64,000 bases of DNA from CAVRGQ01 sp963720785 (GTDB lineage: Bacteria; Actinomycetota; Acidimicrobiia; IMCC26256; DASPTH01). The notes under the pieces were generated by a model. It did no database searches and was not told the origin of the DNA. It was given only the letters and a program-made list of their open reading frames with translations. The position numbers were made by a program, and so were the translations under genes. Shown in pieces: positions 52,487 to 61,747 of the stretch; positions within the stretch are counted from its first letter, which is position 1, and each line of letters begins with the position of its first letter. The stretch covers positions 1 to 64,000 of the forward strand of contig CAVRGQ010000004.1 of NCBI GenBank assembly GCA_963720785.1, given 5' to 3'.

Positions 52487-53974
52487 TCAGGCCCGGTGGA
52501 CCCGTGGATCGTCGAGTCGGTTGGCGGGCCACTGTCCCGAGTCGACGGGGTCGTGGGTCCAGTCGGGCTGCTTCGAGGCCTGTCGCGGATCGAGGCGGGC
52601 CACCCCGTCGACGATGTCGTCGATCGGCGCGATCAACACCGGCTCGACCGGTGACGCAGCGTCCGCGTCGGCGAGGAAGGCGTCGGGGAAGAGGTCGAGA
52701 AGGCTCCCGAGCACCACCTGCTGCTGCGACGCGAGGTTGCAGCGCGCGCCGTCGGCCACCGTGGCCAGCCGGTCGCGCACCGCAGCGAGGGTGCCGTCGT
52801 CGGCACGCGCGGTCAGGGTGTCGCGCAACAGCGCGGCGAGCGCGAGGCCGTCGCGCTTGCACGGCACACACTGCCCGCAGGACTCGATCGCGAGGAACTC
52901 CGCGACGCCCGCGGCGATCGCGACGGGATCGGTGGTGTCGTCGAACACCAGGAATCCCGCGGCACCGAGGCCACCGCCTGCGGCGCGCAGCGCCTCGTAG
53001 TCGGCCGGCGTGTCGAGGAGGTACGCGGGGAGGAACGGGTTGGCGACCCCGGAGAGCACGCCGAGCGGCTCACGGCCGCCGCGCATGCCGCCACCGAGCT
53101 CGTCGACGATCGTGCGCACCGGCGTACCGAGCGGGAACTCACCGACCGCGGCGCGGTTGGTCGCGCCGCTCACCGTGCACACGATCGTGCCGGGCGCGTC
53201 GGGGGTGCCGACCTCGCGGAACCACTCGTCGCCGTGGGCGACGATGCCCGGCACGTTGGCGAAGGTCTCGACGTTGCTCGCGAGCGTCGGCGGCGCGTCC
53301 GTCTCGTGCGTCGGGGACGCGAGCTCGAGGTCGGCCGCGGAGCTGCTCTCGTGGTGCGGGACGTGGCCCGGCTGCGTCACCTCGTCGATACCGCGCCGGT
53401 AGGGAGGCGCGATGCGCGGGAACGGATGCCGACCGTCGAGCACCTCGAGCAGGGCCGTCTCCTCGCCGAAGAGGTATTCGTCGGGCCCGGTGCCGACGCG
53501 CAGCGCGATCCCTTCGGCCCAGCCGGCATCGATGACCTCGCGCACCGCGCGTTCGAGACGCGCGACCTCACGGGTGCACGAGCGCCGCGCGGCCACCACG
53601 ACGGAGTCGGCGCCGACGGCGAGGGCGGCGATCAGCGCGCCCTCGAGCACGCGGTACGGGTCGGCGCGCACCAGCGCGCGGTCCTTGAACGAGCCCGGCT
53701 CGCCTTCGGCGGCGTTCACCACGATGCTCGGCGGAGTGGTGTCCGTCTCGTTGGCGACCACCGCACGCCACTTGCGCGCCGCGGGGAAGCCCGCGCCACC
53801 GCGACCGCGCAGTCCGGCCTGCCCGACGAGCTCCACGATCGCCGCGGGCGTCATCGACCGCGCCGCATCGAGGCCCGCGCCCGCGCCCGCGGCGACCGCG
53901 TCGACGAGGGAGTCGATCGCCTCGGCGGGCAGGACGCGCGCAACCTGGGCCGAGCCCGTGCCCCGGCCGCTCAC
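52487..53974 (-). CDS. NuoF-like NADH-binding iron-sulfur flavoprotein
   Basis: 495 residues from GTG 53974. GLRGRGGAGFPAARKWRAV is the FMN/NADH motif of complex I 51-kDa subunits, NAAEGEPGSFKDRALVRADP follows, and ESCGQCVPCKRDG with a later ARCNLASQQQ binds a 4Fe-4S cluster. No other nuo genes are near, so it is likely part of a smaller NAD-dependent oxidoreductase or formate-dehydrogenase-like unit. The start overlaps a 49-residue gene (GTGA). Confidence 0.8.
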   Translation of the reverse strand: MSGRGTGSAQVARVLPAEAIDSLVDAVAAGAGAGLDAARSMTPAAIVELVGQAGLRGRGGAGFPAARKWRAVVANETDTTPPSIVVNAAEGEPGSFKDRALVRADPYRVLEGALIAALAVGADSVVVAARRSCTREVARLERAVREVIDAGWAEGIALRVGTGPDEYLFGEETALLEVLDGRHPFPRIAPPYRRGIDEVTQPGHVPHHESSSAADLELASPTHETDAPPTLASNVETFANVPGIVAHGDEWFREVGTPDAPGTIVCTVSGATNRAAVGEFPLGTPVRTIVDELGGGMRGGREPLGVLSGVANPFLPAYLLDTPADYEALRAAGGGLGAAGFLVFDDTTDPVAIAAGVAEFLAIESCGQCVPCKRDGLALAALLRDTLTARADDGTLAAVRDRLATVADGARCNLASQQQVVLGSLLDLFPDAFLADADAASPVEPVLIAPIDDIVDGVARLDPRQASKQPDWTHDPVDSGQWPANRLDDPRVHRA

Positions 53975-54120
53975 CCGTTCCCCCGCTCGAGCACGGTGAT
54001 CCACGCGACGAACTCGCCGAGCGTGCGGCCGCCCTCGATCTGCCCGAGCTCCGCCGGGACGGTCTCGTGGACGCCGTCGACGTTGCGCGGATGCTCCGGT
54101 ACCGGCTCCTGCGTCGTCAT
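53971..54120 (-). CDS. 49-residue partner of the NuoF-like protein
   Basis: From ATG 54120: EPVPEHPRNVDGVHETVPAE and GGRTLGEFVAWITVLERGNG. The stop overlaps the NuoF-like GTG by four bases, so it is translated with it. It is too short for a ferredoxin and has no Cys. Perhaps a small subunit or an assembly peptide. Confidence 0.5.
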   Translation of the reverse strand: MTTQEPVPEHPRNVDGVHETVPAELGQIEGGRTLGEFVAWITVLERGNG

Positions 54121-54269
54121 CAGGGCTCCTCTCCAGTGGGGGTCTCCCCTTGTGGATACCCGCGTCGTGCTCCGAATTCACATTTCCCGCGTCATTTCCA
54201 CCCTGGTGGTGACGTTCGCCCGCTTCGGCGCCGTCGTCTCCACCCGCGCGTGACCTCTACGCTCGCCCG

Positions 54270-54884
54270 GTGACCGTCGTGGCCCGCTCGCTCCAGCAAC
54301 TCCCCGAGTCGCCGTACGCACCCGATGAGTTGGCCGTCGCGCTCACGTTCGACGACGCGCCCGGTTCGCTCACCGGGCCGGTGCTCGACACGCTCGCGGC
54401 CGCCCGCGTCCACGCAACCTTCTTCGTGACCGGCAGAAACGTGGAGCAGTCACCCGAGCTCGTGACGCGCATCGCCGCCGAAGGGCACACGATCGCCAAC
54501 CACTCGTGGTCGCACACACGCCTCGAGGAGCTCGACGACCTGTCGCTGATCGACGAGTTCGCCCGCACCGGCGCGCTCGTCACCGAGATCACCGGTCGCC
54601 CGGTGCACCGGGCCCGGCCCCCGTTCACCATGACGCAGGCCAACCGCCTCGGCACGCTCCTCGACCCGCTCGGATACTCCGCCGTCGTGGGCTGGTCGAT
54701 CGACCCGCGCGACTGGGAGGGCCACGACACGATGACGATCACCGAGACCGTGGTGGAGCAGCTGCACCCCGGCGCGATCATCCTCCTCCACGCCGGTCAC
54801 GGTGAGGGACGCTCGACTGCAGGCGCGGTGAAGCACGTCGTGCAGGGCGCCCGCGTGCTCGGCTACCGCTTCGTCACGCTCTGA
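54270..54884 (+). CDS. polysaccharide deacetylase (NodB/CE4)
   Basis: 204 residues from GTG 54270, which follows TACGCT (54258-54263) by six bases. AVALTFDDAPGSLTGPVLDT (TFDD motif), HTIANHSWSHTRLEEL (His-x3-His metal site) and RARPPFTMTQANRLG (RPP). A metal-dependent N- or O-deacetylase of cell-wall or exopolysaccharide. There is no signal peptide, so it may act in the cytosol. It is next to the sulfotransferase and multi-glycosyltransferase locus. Confidence 0.85.
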   Translation: MTVVARSLQQLPESPYAPDELAVALTFDDAPGSLTGPVLDTLAAARVHATFFVTGRNVEQSPELVTRIAAEGHTIANHSWSHTRLEELDDLSLIDEFARTGALVTEITGRPVHRARPPFTMTQANRLGTLLDPLGYSAVVGWSIDPRDWEGHDTMTITETVVEQLHPGAIILLHAGHGEGRSTAGAVKHVVQGARVLGYRFVTL

Positions 54885-54894
54885 CGGCGCTCCG

Positions 54895-55863
54895 TCACCC
54901 GGGAGACGCGCCGGGCCACCGGGCCGCGAGACGGAGCGTTGTGAGTTGCTGCTCGAGGTCCGGGATCTCGGCGAGCTCGCGGGCCATGCACCCGCGCGCG
55001 GCCTCGTGCAGCACGACGTCGTGGGCGTTGCGCTCCCGGATCAGATCGATCGTCGACGCGGGGATCCCCGCGAGGCCCGGACGGCCGGTACCGACGTTCT
55101 GCGGCCGGTAGGCCGGCCAACCCCAGCCGAACGCGCGGCAGGCCAGGAGCACGAATTCGTCGAAGCGCTCCTGGACCCCGACCACCACGTCGTCGCGCTC
55201 GATCCACGCCAGCGCGCGGCCGAACATCGCGTCGTCGACGCGAGCAACCGGTGCACCGATCGGCGACCCGAGCAAGCGCGTCTGCTGGTTGCCGGAGACC
55301 GACGCGAGTGGCGAGCGGAGGACGAAGTCCTCCAGGGAGTGGACACCTTCGAGCGCGTGCCGGTGATCCTGACCCTCGGGATGGGTACGCACGTAGTGGT
55401 ACTGGGAGACGACCCGTTCCACCGGGTCGCGCAGCAGGGTGAGGAGGGCGCTCGGACCCGGGAGTAGTTCGTCGAGCCCCGTCCCGAAGTGCCCGTACAC
55501 GGCGCGGATCGCGCGGAGCTCGGCCTCGGGCCGCGCGCACAGCTCGGCCACGCGAGCACGGAGATCCCCATAGAGCACGACGATCGCAGCACGCGGGTAC
55601 TCGCGCTCCATGATCGAGTGGAAGGTGGTGCCCGCGGTCTTCGGCAGGTGCACGAAGATCGCGCGGTGGTCGGCGAAGGGCGACTCCGCGTCGCGACGCA
55701 CGGCCAACGGGCGCGTCAGCGGGGTGGACGGCGCGCCCGTCGACGACGCGTTCCTCGCCCCGCGGCGACCGGACCCCGCAGCCGCGACGCCATCGACATC
55801 GGGACGTGACGGGCGGAGGTACTCCCACCACGAGCCTGCGTACGCCGCGCCGATCCCGAGCAT
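54895..55863 (-). CDS. sulfotransferase (possibly the C-terminal part of the upstream multi-GT protein)
   Basis: About 322 residues if begun at ATG 55863. After a hydrophobic stretch (LGIGAAYAGSWWEYL) and a Gly/Ala/Thr-rich linker, HRAIFVHLPKTAGTTFHSIM is the PAPS 5'-phosphosulfate loop and LLTLLRDPVERVVSQYHYVR the 3'-phosphate site of Golgi-like carbohydrate sulfotransferases. No stop separates it from the end of the upstream glycosyltransferase reading frame, so it may be a fused domain or, with a further start, a separate protein. Confidence 0.75.
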   Translation of the reverse strand: MLGIGAAYAGSWWEYLRPSRPDVDGVAAAGSGRRGARNASSTGAPSTPLTRPLAVRRDAESPFADHRAIFVHLPKTAGTTFHSIMEREYPRAAIVVLYGDLRARVAELCARPEAELRAIRAVYGHFGTGLDELLPGPSALLTLLRDPVERVVSQYHYVRTHPEGQDHRHALEGVHSLEDFVLRSPLASVSGNQQTRLLGSPIGAPVARVDDAMFGRALAWIERDDVVVGVQERFDEFVLLACRAFGWGWPAYRPQNVGTGRPGLAGIPASTIDLIRERNAHDVVLHEAARGCMARELAEIPDLEQQLTTLRLAARWPGASPG

Positions 55864-58672
55864 CACCAGCGCGCGCCGGCGGCGATAGACCACGCGCAGG
55901 TCACCACCCCACTGCTCGACGTTGCCGTCGATCGTGCGCAACCTCCGCTTCGGGTACCCCCGCAGCCCGCGCCGCACGCGCGCGTCTCGCTCGCCGGACG
56001 GTCGCGCGAGCGCAGGAACTGGGCCAGTGCCCGGCCCCGTCCGAAGTGGTGGCGCACGAGCCGCCACGGCGTGGTGCACCGGTTGTGGTGGATCAACGGC
56101 ACGTCGGCCGCGCGGAAGGCGGAGTAGCCGCGTGTGAACAGGTCGTGGTTGACGGCGGTGTCCTCGCCGGCCCGGACGTCGTCCGGGAAGCCACCGACTG
56201 CGAGCAGGGCCCGGCGCTCGTAGGAACAGTGTGCGGGGGCGGCCGAGAGCTCTTCCGAGCCGCGCCCGGCCAGGACCGACGAGTGATCGAGGAAGAAGGC
56301 CGCCCACCCGGCGGGCGTGTCGGTGCCGTTGGTGGTGGTGCCGGTCACCATCGTCCAGCCCGCGTCGTGGGCACGGATGCGCGCCGCGAAGCTTCCCGGT
56401 GGCAGCGATACGTGTGATCCCGGGAACGACACGTAGTCGCCGCGCGCGAACCGCAGTCCGGCGTTGCGCGCCTCACCGGGGAGCGCGGGATGGTCGAGGG
56501 CGACGACGCGTACGCCGGGGAACCGTGAACGCACGATCTCCGCGGTGCGGTCGGTGCCGCTCGTGACCACGACCACCTCGAAGGGCTCGTCGCACGCCTG
56601 CTCGACGATCGAACGCACCGTGCGCTCGATACGGCTCTCGTCGTCACGACTGATCACGACCGCGGTGAGCACCGGCGCTTCGGGGTCGAGCTCGGCGGCA
56701 GCCGTGGTCTCGTCGGCACCGAGGAGCACCGGGAGCCCGGCCGGGCGCGGCTCGAACACGTGGACCTGCTCGGGATCGCGCAGGAGGTGGTCGTAGGTCT
56801 GCTGGAACGCGACGTCGGGATCGGCTTCGCGGTACTTGGCGAACCGCGCCCGCCGGCGGCGCCGCGTCGATGCTCGCGAGGTGCTGGATGCGGATCGAGG
56901 TCTGGAGCCACATCGCGCGGGATGGCGTCGGGGACGGGCACGAAGTGCAGCCGGGTGTCGGGGAACCGCTGACCCGGCTGGTGCGGGAACAGGCGGTACA
57001 CCCACAGGTCGGCAGCGTCGTAGTGCTCGAGATCGTCGATCATGCGGAAGCAGCGCATGCCGTATGCGCACCCGGGCAACGCGTCGGCGGCCAGGAAGTC
57101 GAGCAGGGCCGCCGCGTCGTCGGCCGGGATGCGTTCGTCGGCGTCGAGCGAGAGCAGCCAGTCCGGCGCCAGCTCGGCCGCCGCGTCGAGCAGGCGGTCG
57201 CGATTGGCGGCGTCGTCCCAGCCCTCGTAGGTGTCCCGGCGCGGATTGCGCAGGACGGTCGCGACGAGCGGGTGCGCCTCGAGGATTGCGGCAGTGTCGT
57301 CGGTGCTGCCGTCGTCGAGCGCCACCACCGCGTCGGCGAAGCGGGCCGCCGACTCGAGGAAGCCGGGCAGGTCCTCGGCGGCGTTGCGCGCCGGGACCAT
57401 GACCACGAGACGCGGGTGTCCGTCCGGCGCGCGGGTGGCGAGACCGTGGCGACGGCCCTCGGCGACGACCGGCAGGTCGGCGGGCCTCGCGGGCCACGGC
57501 GCGACCGCCGCCGGCACCTCGTCGACCCCGGCGTACCCGGTCGGGTACTCGCCGTCGGGATCGGCCTCCCCGTACTTCGCGATGCGCGCGCGACGGGCGG
57601 CCTCGTCGACCGAGCCCCAGTGCTGGATGCGCAAGGTCGTACGCACGTGGCGCGCGACGGGTACGTCGGTCGGCACCGGATCGAAGTGCAGCCGCGCGGT
57701 CGGCAGGCGCGACGAGGGCGTCGGCGCGAAGAGTCGATAGGCGTGGTGAGGGCGCGGCTCGCAGCCGTCGGCCCACATCCGGAACACCTCGAAGCCGTAG
57801 GCAAGCCCGGGGAGGGCGTCCGAGTCGACGAAGCTGCGCAGCGCCACCCCGTCGTCGGCCGCGATGCACTCGTCGGCATCGAGGGACAGCACCCAGTCGG
57901 CGCCCACGTCGCGCGCGGCGTCGAGGAGGCGAGCGCGGTTCGCGCCGTCGTCCCACCCGGCGTATGTCTCCCGGCGCGGGTTGTGCAGGAGCCCTTCGAC
58001 GAGCGGGTCCGCCGCGAGGATCGCGGCGGTGTGGTCGGTGCTGCCGTCGTCGAGCGCAACGACGGCGTCGGCGAAGCGCGCGACCGACTCCAGGAAGCGC
58101 GGCAGGTCGCCGGCCGCGTTCCTCGCGGGCACCATGACGACCAGCTTCCGTGCGCCCGGCGCCGCGTCGCGGTCGTCGTCGACCGACGCGAACGCCCGCG
58201 CGAGGTCGAGCAGATCGTCCACGTCGAGGTTGGCCGGGCAGGTCTTGTGCGGGTTGATGCGCCGGTGTTCGATCACGTGGTCGCGGTCGAGCGGGATGCC
58301 CCACCGTTGCGCGGCCGCGGCGAGCACCAGCGCACCCGCCTCGTACTGCGCGTCGGGACGCTCGACGTCGTGGGGTCGACCCTCGTCGGCGAACTCGATC
58401 CCGATGGTGCAGAGGTTCGGCGGGTCGTCGCCCAACCCGGCGATGCCCGCCACCGGATCCATGCCTGCGTGGCGCGCGGTGTCGGCCTCGTCGACGAACT
58501 GCACGACCTCACCGGAGAGGGAGATCAGGTAGTGCGAGCTCACCCCGCTCGCCGGGTCGGCGAACCACGAGCGGGTCCCCGCGAACGTGCCGTCGGTGGT
58601 GTGGACGACGAATGCGCGCGGCAGGAGGCCGCGTCGCCCGGGCTCGAAGTTCGGAGTGGACGCGCGCTCCAT
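55864..58672 (-). CDS. amidase_2/PGRP - GT2 - GT2 - GT2 multidomain protein (frameshifted)
   Basis: About 930 residues from ATG 58672. Residues 15-155: N-acetylmuramoyl-L-alanine amidase-like fold with AFVVHTTDGTF and DHVIEHRRINPHKTCPANLD giving His, His, Cys zinc ligands. Residues 176-380 and 421-625: two closely related GT2 modules (VVMVPARNAAGDLPRFLES and VVMVPARNAAEDLPGFLES; DADE metal motifs). Then a third GT2 (VLTAVVISRDDESRIERTVR). Frame breaks near 56925, 56865 and 55975. It starts 33 bases after a Tat-signal gene. Fusion of a peptidoglycan amidase with glycosyltransferases is unusual. Confidence 0.8.
56800..58147 (-). repeat. tandem duplicated GT2 coding module
   Basis: Two direct copies of about 610 bases (about 57533-58147 and 56800-57412) encode GT2 domains with the same order of motifs: ARNAA, ALDDGSTD, NPRR-TY-GWDD-AN, SLDADE, YRLF. 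They differ at many codons, so the duplication is old. Confidence 0.75.
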
Positions 58673-58704
58673 GTGCGAGGCGCGCTCGGCGCGCCCCCGC
58701 TCCG

Positions 58705-58968
58705 TCAGCCGGTGAAGGTGGGCGACGCCGCGACCGGAGCGGCTGCGCCCGCACCGGCGACGTCGCTGGGATCGGTCGCCGGCGGGTACACGTCGTACAC
58801 GTCGGCGCTCACAGCCTGGCGGGGCGTGGACGCCGGCGCGGCCGCGAGCGCATTCGCGTACGCGACGGCGGCGGTACCGGTGACGCCGAGGGCGACGAGG
58901 CCCTTGACGAAGACCCGACGGCTCACCCGACCGGATGCGTACCCCGCGACCAGCTCTTCACGCGACAT
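58705..58968 (-). CDS. small Tat-signal protein, Ala/Pro/Ser/Thr-rich
   Basis: 87 residues from ATG 58968, preceded by GGGAGGG. REELVAGYASGRVSRRVFVK then a hydrophobic run (GLVALGVTGTAAVAYANALA) is a Tat signal with SRRVFVK. The mature part is about 45 residues with SADVYDVYPPATDPSD, Ala/Gly and Pro, ending in TFTG. No folded domain is expected. It lies 33 bases before the amidase-GT gene on the same strand, so it is probably exported after modification by that protein, an inference. Confidence 0.75.
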   Translation of the reverse strand: MSREELVAGYASGRVSRRVFVKGLVALGVTGTAAVAYANALAAAPASTPRQAVSADVYDVYPPATDPSDVAGAGAAAPVAASPTFTG

Positions 58969-59052
58969 CTGTTGCCCTCCCGAGCAGTCGAACCGAGTTC
59001 CGCAGACCCGTGAATCTAGCTGCACGCAACAACCGCGCGAGCACTGGCACCG

Positions 59053-60424
59053 CTAGCCGGGCGGCGTGGCGCGACGGGCCGCGAGCAGGCTCACGTCGAT
59101 CGGCGTCGCGAACGGTGGCGCGTAGCCGAGGTCGACCTGGGAAAACGCGTCGACGGTCATCTCGTTCCACACGCCGACGGCGAGCGCGTCGATGCGCTTG
59201 GCCGCTCCCTCACCCCCCACGATCTGCGCGCCGAGCATGCGCCCGGTGGCTCGCTCCGCGACCACCTTCACCGCGGCGGGCGCCACGCCCGGGTAGTACC
59301 CGGCGCGGGTGCGGCCCTCGGTGGTCTCGGCGACGACCTCGATGCCCGCGTCCGCCGCCTCGCGCTCGGAGATCCCGGTGCGGGCGATCTCGGTGGCGCA
59401 CACCTTGGTGACCGCGGTGCCGAGCACGCCGGGAAAGGTGGCGTTCCCGCCGACCACGTTCTCGCCGACGACCCGACCCTGCTGGTTGGCGTGGGTCCCC
59501 AGCGCGATGGTGACCGGCCGGCCCGTGACGCGGTGGCGGCTCTCCACGCAATCGCCCGCCGCGTACACCCCGGGCGCCGACGTGAGCATGTGGTCGTCGG
59601 TCGCGATCGCGCCACTCGGCCCGACGGTGATCCCGGCCGCGCGCGCGAGATCGACCCGTGGCTTCACCCCGAGGCCGAGCACGACGACGTCGGCGGGCAC
59701 CGGTCCGGCCTCCGTACCCACCGAGGTGACCCATCCGTCGTCGTCCGTTTCGAAGCGCTCGACCCCCACACCCAGACGCACGTCGACGCCGAGCGCGACC
59801 AGCGCGTCGGCCACGCGTCGCGCCATGTCGGCGTCGAGCGTCGCCATCGGCTGGGGAAGCTTCTCGACGAGCGTGACCTCGAGCCCACGCTCGAGGAACG
59901 CCTCGACCATCTCGAGGCCGATGTACCCGCCACCGACCACGACCGCGCGGCGCGCGGCGCGGTCGCGCAGCAGCGCATCGATCGCGACGGCATCGGGGAT
60001 CGAGTGGATGCCGCTCACCCCCAGCGCGTCGATGCCGGGGAACGGCGGACGCACGGGCTCCGCGCCCGTGGCGATCACGAGACGGTCGTAGCGCTCGCGC
60101 CGCACCGAGCCGTCGGCGAGGGCGAGCACCTCCACCGCTTGCGCCGCGACGTCGATCGCCCGCACCTCGTGACCGGTGCGCACGTCGATACCGTTCTCCC
60201 GGTGCTGCTCGGGCGTGCGGGCCACGAGCGCGCCGGCGTCGGGCACCATGCCCGCGACGAAGTACGGCAGGCCGCACAGGGCGTACGAGGTGAGCTCTCC
60301 ACGCTCGAACACGACGACGTCGACCGCGTCCTCCGCCCCGTCGCTTCGCGACGGACGCCGCAGACATTCCCGCGGCGTCGCCGCCGATGATCACGACACG
60401 TGGTCCCGACCGATTGTCCGTCAT
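59053..60424 (-). CDS. FAD/NAD-dependent oxidoreductase, CoA-disulfide-reductase-like (frameshifted)
   Basis: About 455 residues from ATG 60424, frame break near 60345. VVIIGGDAAGMSAASVAKRR is the FAD motif; GELTSYALCGLPYFVAG carries the catalytic Cys of the CoADR/NADH-peroxidase group; AVVVGGGYIGLEMVEAFLER binds NAD; PGVYAAGDCVE is the second FAD motif. It reduces CoA disulfide, persulfide or peroxide. A CsoR/CstR-type operator lies 11-24 bases upstream, pointing to persulfide or copper control. Confidence 0.85.
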
Positions 60425-60434
60425 GATGGCAGGG

Positions 60435-60448
60435 TACCCCTAGGGGTA
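60435..60448. promoter_or_regulatory. CsoR/CstR-type operator
   Basis: TACCCCTAGGGGTA, a perfect 14-base palindrome with the C4-TA-G4 core of CsoR-family sites. It overlaps TACCCT on the minus strand (60436-60431), a -10 box six bases before the ATG at 60424, so binding would block a leaderless transcript. No csoR/cstR gene is visible within the window. Confidence 0.7.
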
Positions 60449-60479
60449 TCGGATCACACGGGCCGAACGACCCTGTGAT

Positions 60480-61292
60480 TCAGAGTACGGCCCGGGCGAA
60501 CTCCTCGACCTGGACCCGGCCGCCCGATGGCCAGCCCACGATCAGGTACCCGAATCCCGCGTCCCGCCATGCATCGATCTGGGCGCGGGCGCCGTCGACC
60601 GATCCCTCGATCGACAACGAGGCGCTGCGCAGCAACGTTGCCGGATCGCGCCCGGCGTCATCGCACATCACGCTCAGGCGCTGCGACTTGGGCCCGAGCG
60701 TCTCGACGTCGCCGAAGGAGTGCCACGCGTCGGCGTAGCGGGCCACGAGCGGGAGCGACCGTTGCTCCCCGGACGCGCCCACCCAGATGGGCAGTGGGTC
60801 CTGCACCGGCCGTGGCTGCATCGTGGCGTTGCGCACGCTCACCTGGCGCCCCTCGTAGGTGAAGTCGTCCTCGGTGAAGAGCCCGCGGAGCACGTGCAGC
60901 GAGTCCTCCAGCAGGTCGACGCGCGCGCCGGTGCCCGGGAACTCGAAGCCGAGCTCGTCATGCTCTTCCTGGAACCAGGCGGTGCCGATCGCGAGCTCGA
61001 GGCGACCGTTCGACGCGTGGTCGATGGTGATCGCCTCGGCCGCGAGCAGCGAGACGGGGCGATAGGTCAATCCGGTGACGAGCAGCCCGAGCCGCACCCG
61101 CTCGGTGGCGGTGGCCAGCGCCGCGAGCGTGGTGTAGCCCTCGAAGCACTCGCCCGGGCCCTCGCCGTACATGGGCTTGAAGTGGTCGAACCCCCACACG
61201 CCGTCGAAACCGAGTGCCTCCGCGAAGCGGGCCCGGTCGACCACCTCCGCGAACGGCATGCGCTGCTGTGCGATGTCGAGTCCGAGCCGCAT
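60480..61292 (-). CDS. LLM-class F420-dependent oxidoreductase
   Basis: 270 residues from ATG 61292, preceded by GGAGGAG. Luciferase-like (beta/alpha)8 barrel: MRLGLDIAQQRMPFAEVVDR, FAEALGFDGVWGFDHF, TGLTYRPVSLLAAEAITIDH, GRLELAIGTAWFQEEHDELG, LPIWVGASGEQRSLPLVARY. Actinobacterial members use F420H2 rather than FMN. Substrate unknown. Confidence 0.85.
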   Translation of the reverse strand: MRLGLDIAQQRMPFAEVVDRARFAEALGFDGVWGFDHFKPMYGEGPGECFEGYTTLAALATATERVRLGLLVTGLTYRPVSLLAAEAITIDHASNGRLELAIGTAWFQEEHDELGFEFPGTGARVDLLEDSLHVLRGLFTEDDFTYEGRQVSVRNATMQPRPVQDPLPIWVGASGEQRSLPLVARYADAWHSFGDVETLGPKSQRLSVMCDDAGRDPATLLRSASLSIEGSVDGARAQIDAWRDAGFGYLIVGWPSGGRVQVEEFARAVL

Positions 61293-61381
61293 TCCATCTC
61301 CTCCTGAGCACTCCGGCCGAGGTCGACGGCCGGGTTCGTGGGTGACAGCATGCCCGACGGCCGGGCGGTAGCGGCTCCGGG

Positions 61382-61747
61382 TCAGCTGCCCTTGGTCGAG
61401 GTGACGGCCCGGCTCGCCGACGACCGCGACGACGTTCCGCTGGTCGCACTGGTCGAACCGTTGGAGGCGGTCGAGCTCGTGGCGCTCGTCGTGTCGCTGC
61501 TGGCGGGCGTGGGGGTGGTCTTCGTCGCGGAGGCCACGGTGGCAGTGCCGCTGGCCTGGGCCACGGTCATCGCGCCGACGAGTGAGCCGAACGACGCCAG
61601 GGTCAACGCGGTCAGGGCGACCCGGGTCTTCGTCCCGTGCTTGCGGCGACGCTTGCGCCGCGCCTCGGGCGCGTCGGCCGCGGTGCCGCGGCGCGCCTGC
61701 AGTCGGCGGATCCGCTCGGCCTGCTCCTCGGGGGTCATCTCGTTCAT
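61382..61747 (-). CDS. small membrane protein with Ser/Thr-rich tail
   Basis: 121 residues from ATG 61747. Basic start (EEQAERIRRLQARRG, RRKRRRKHGTKTR), one TM (VALTALTLASFGSLVGAMTVA), then a Ser/Thr-rich outer tail. Resembles small actinobacterial envelope proteins adjoining LLM or redox genes. The outer tail could be glycosylated. Confidence 0.6.
   Translation of the reverse strand: MNEMTPEEQAERIRRLQARRGTAADAPEARRKRRRKHGTKTRVALTALTLASFGSLVGAMTVAQASGTATVASATKTTPTPASSDTTSATSSTASNGSTSATSGTSSRSSASRAVTSTKGS

Noticed and set aside
56870..59056. A 728-codon plus-strand open frame
   Set aside because: It is antisense to the amidase-GT gene. Its translation is rich in Arg/Val/Gly with no domain, as expected for the shadow of a high-GC gene.
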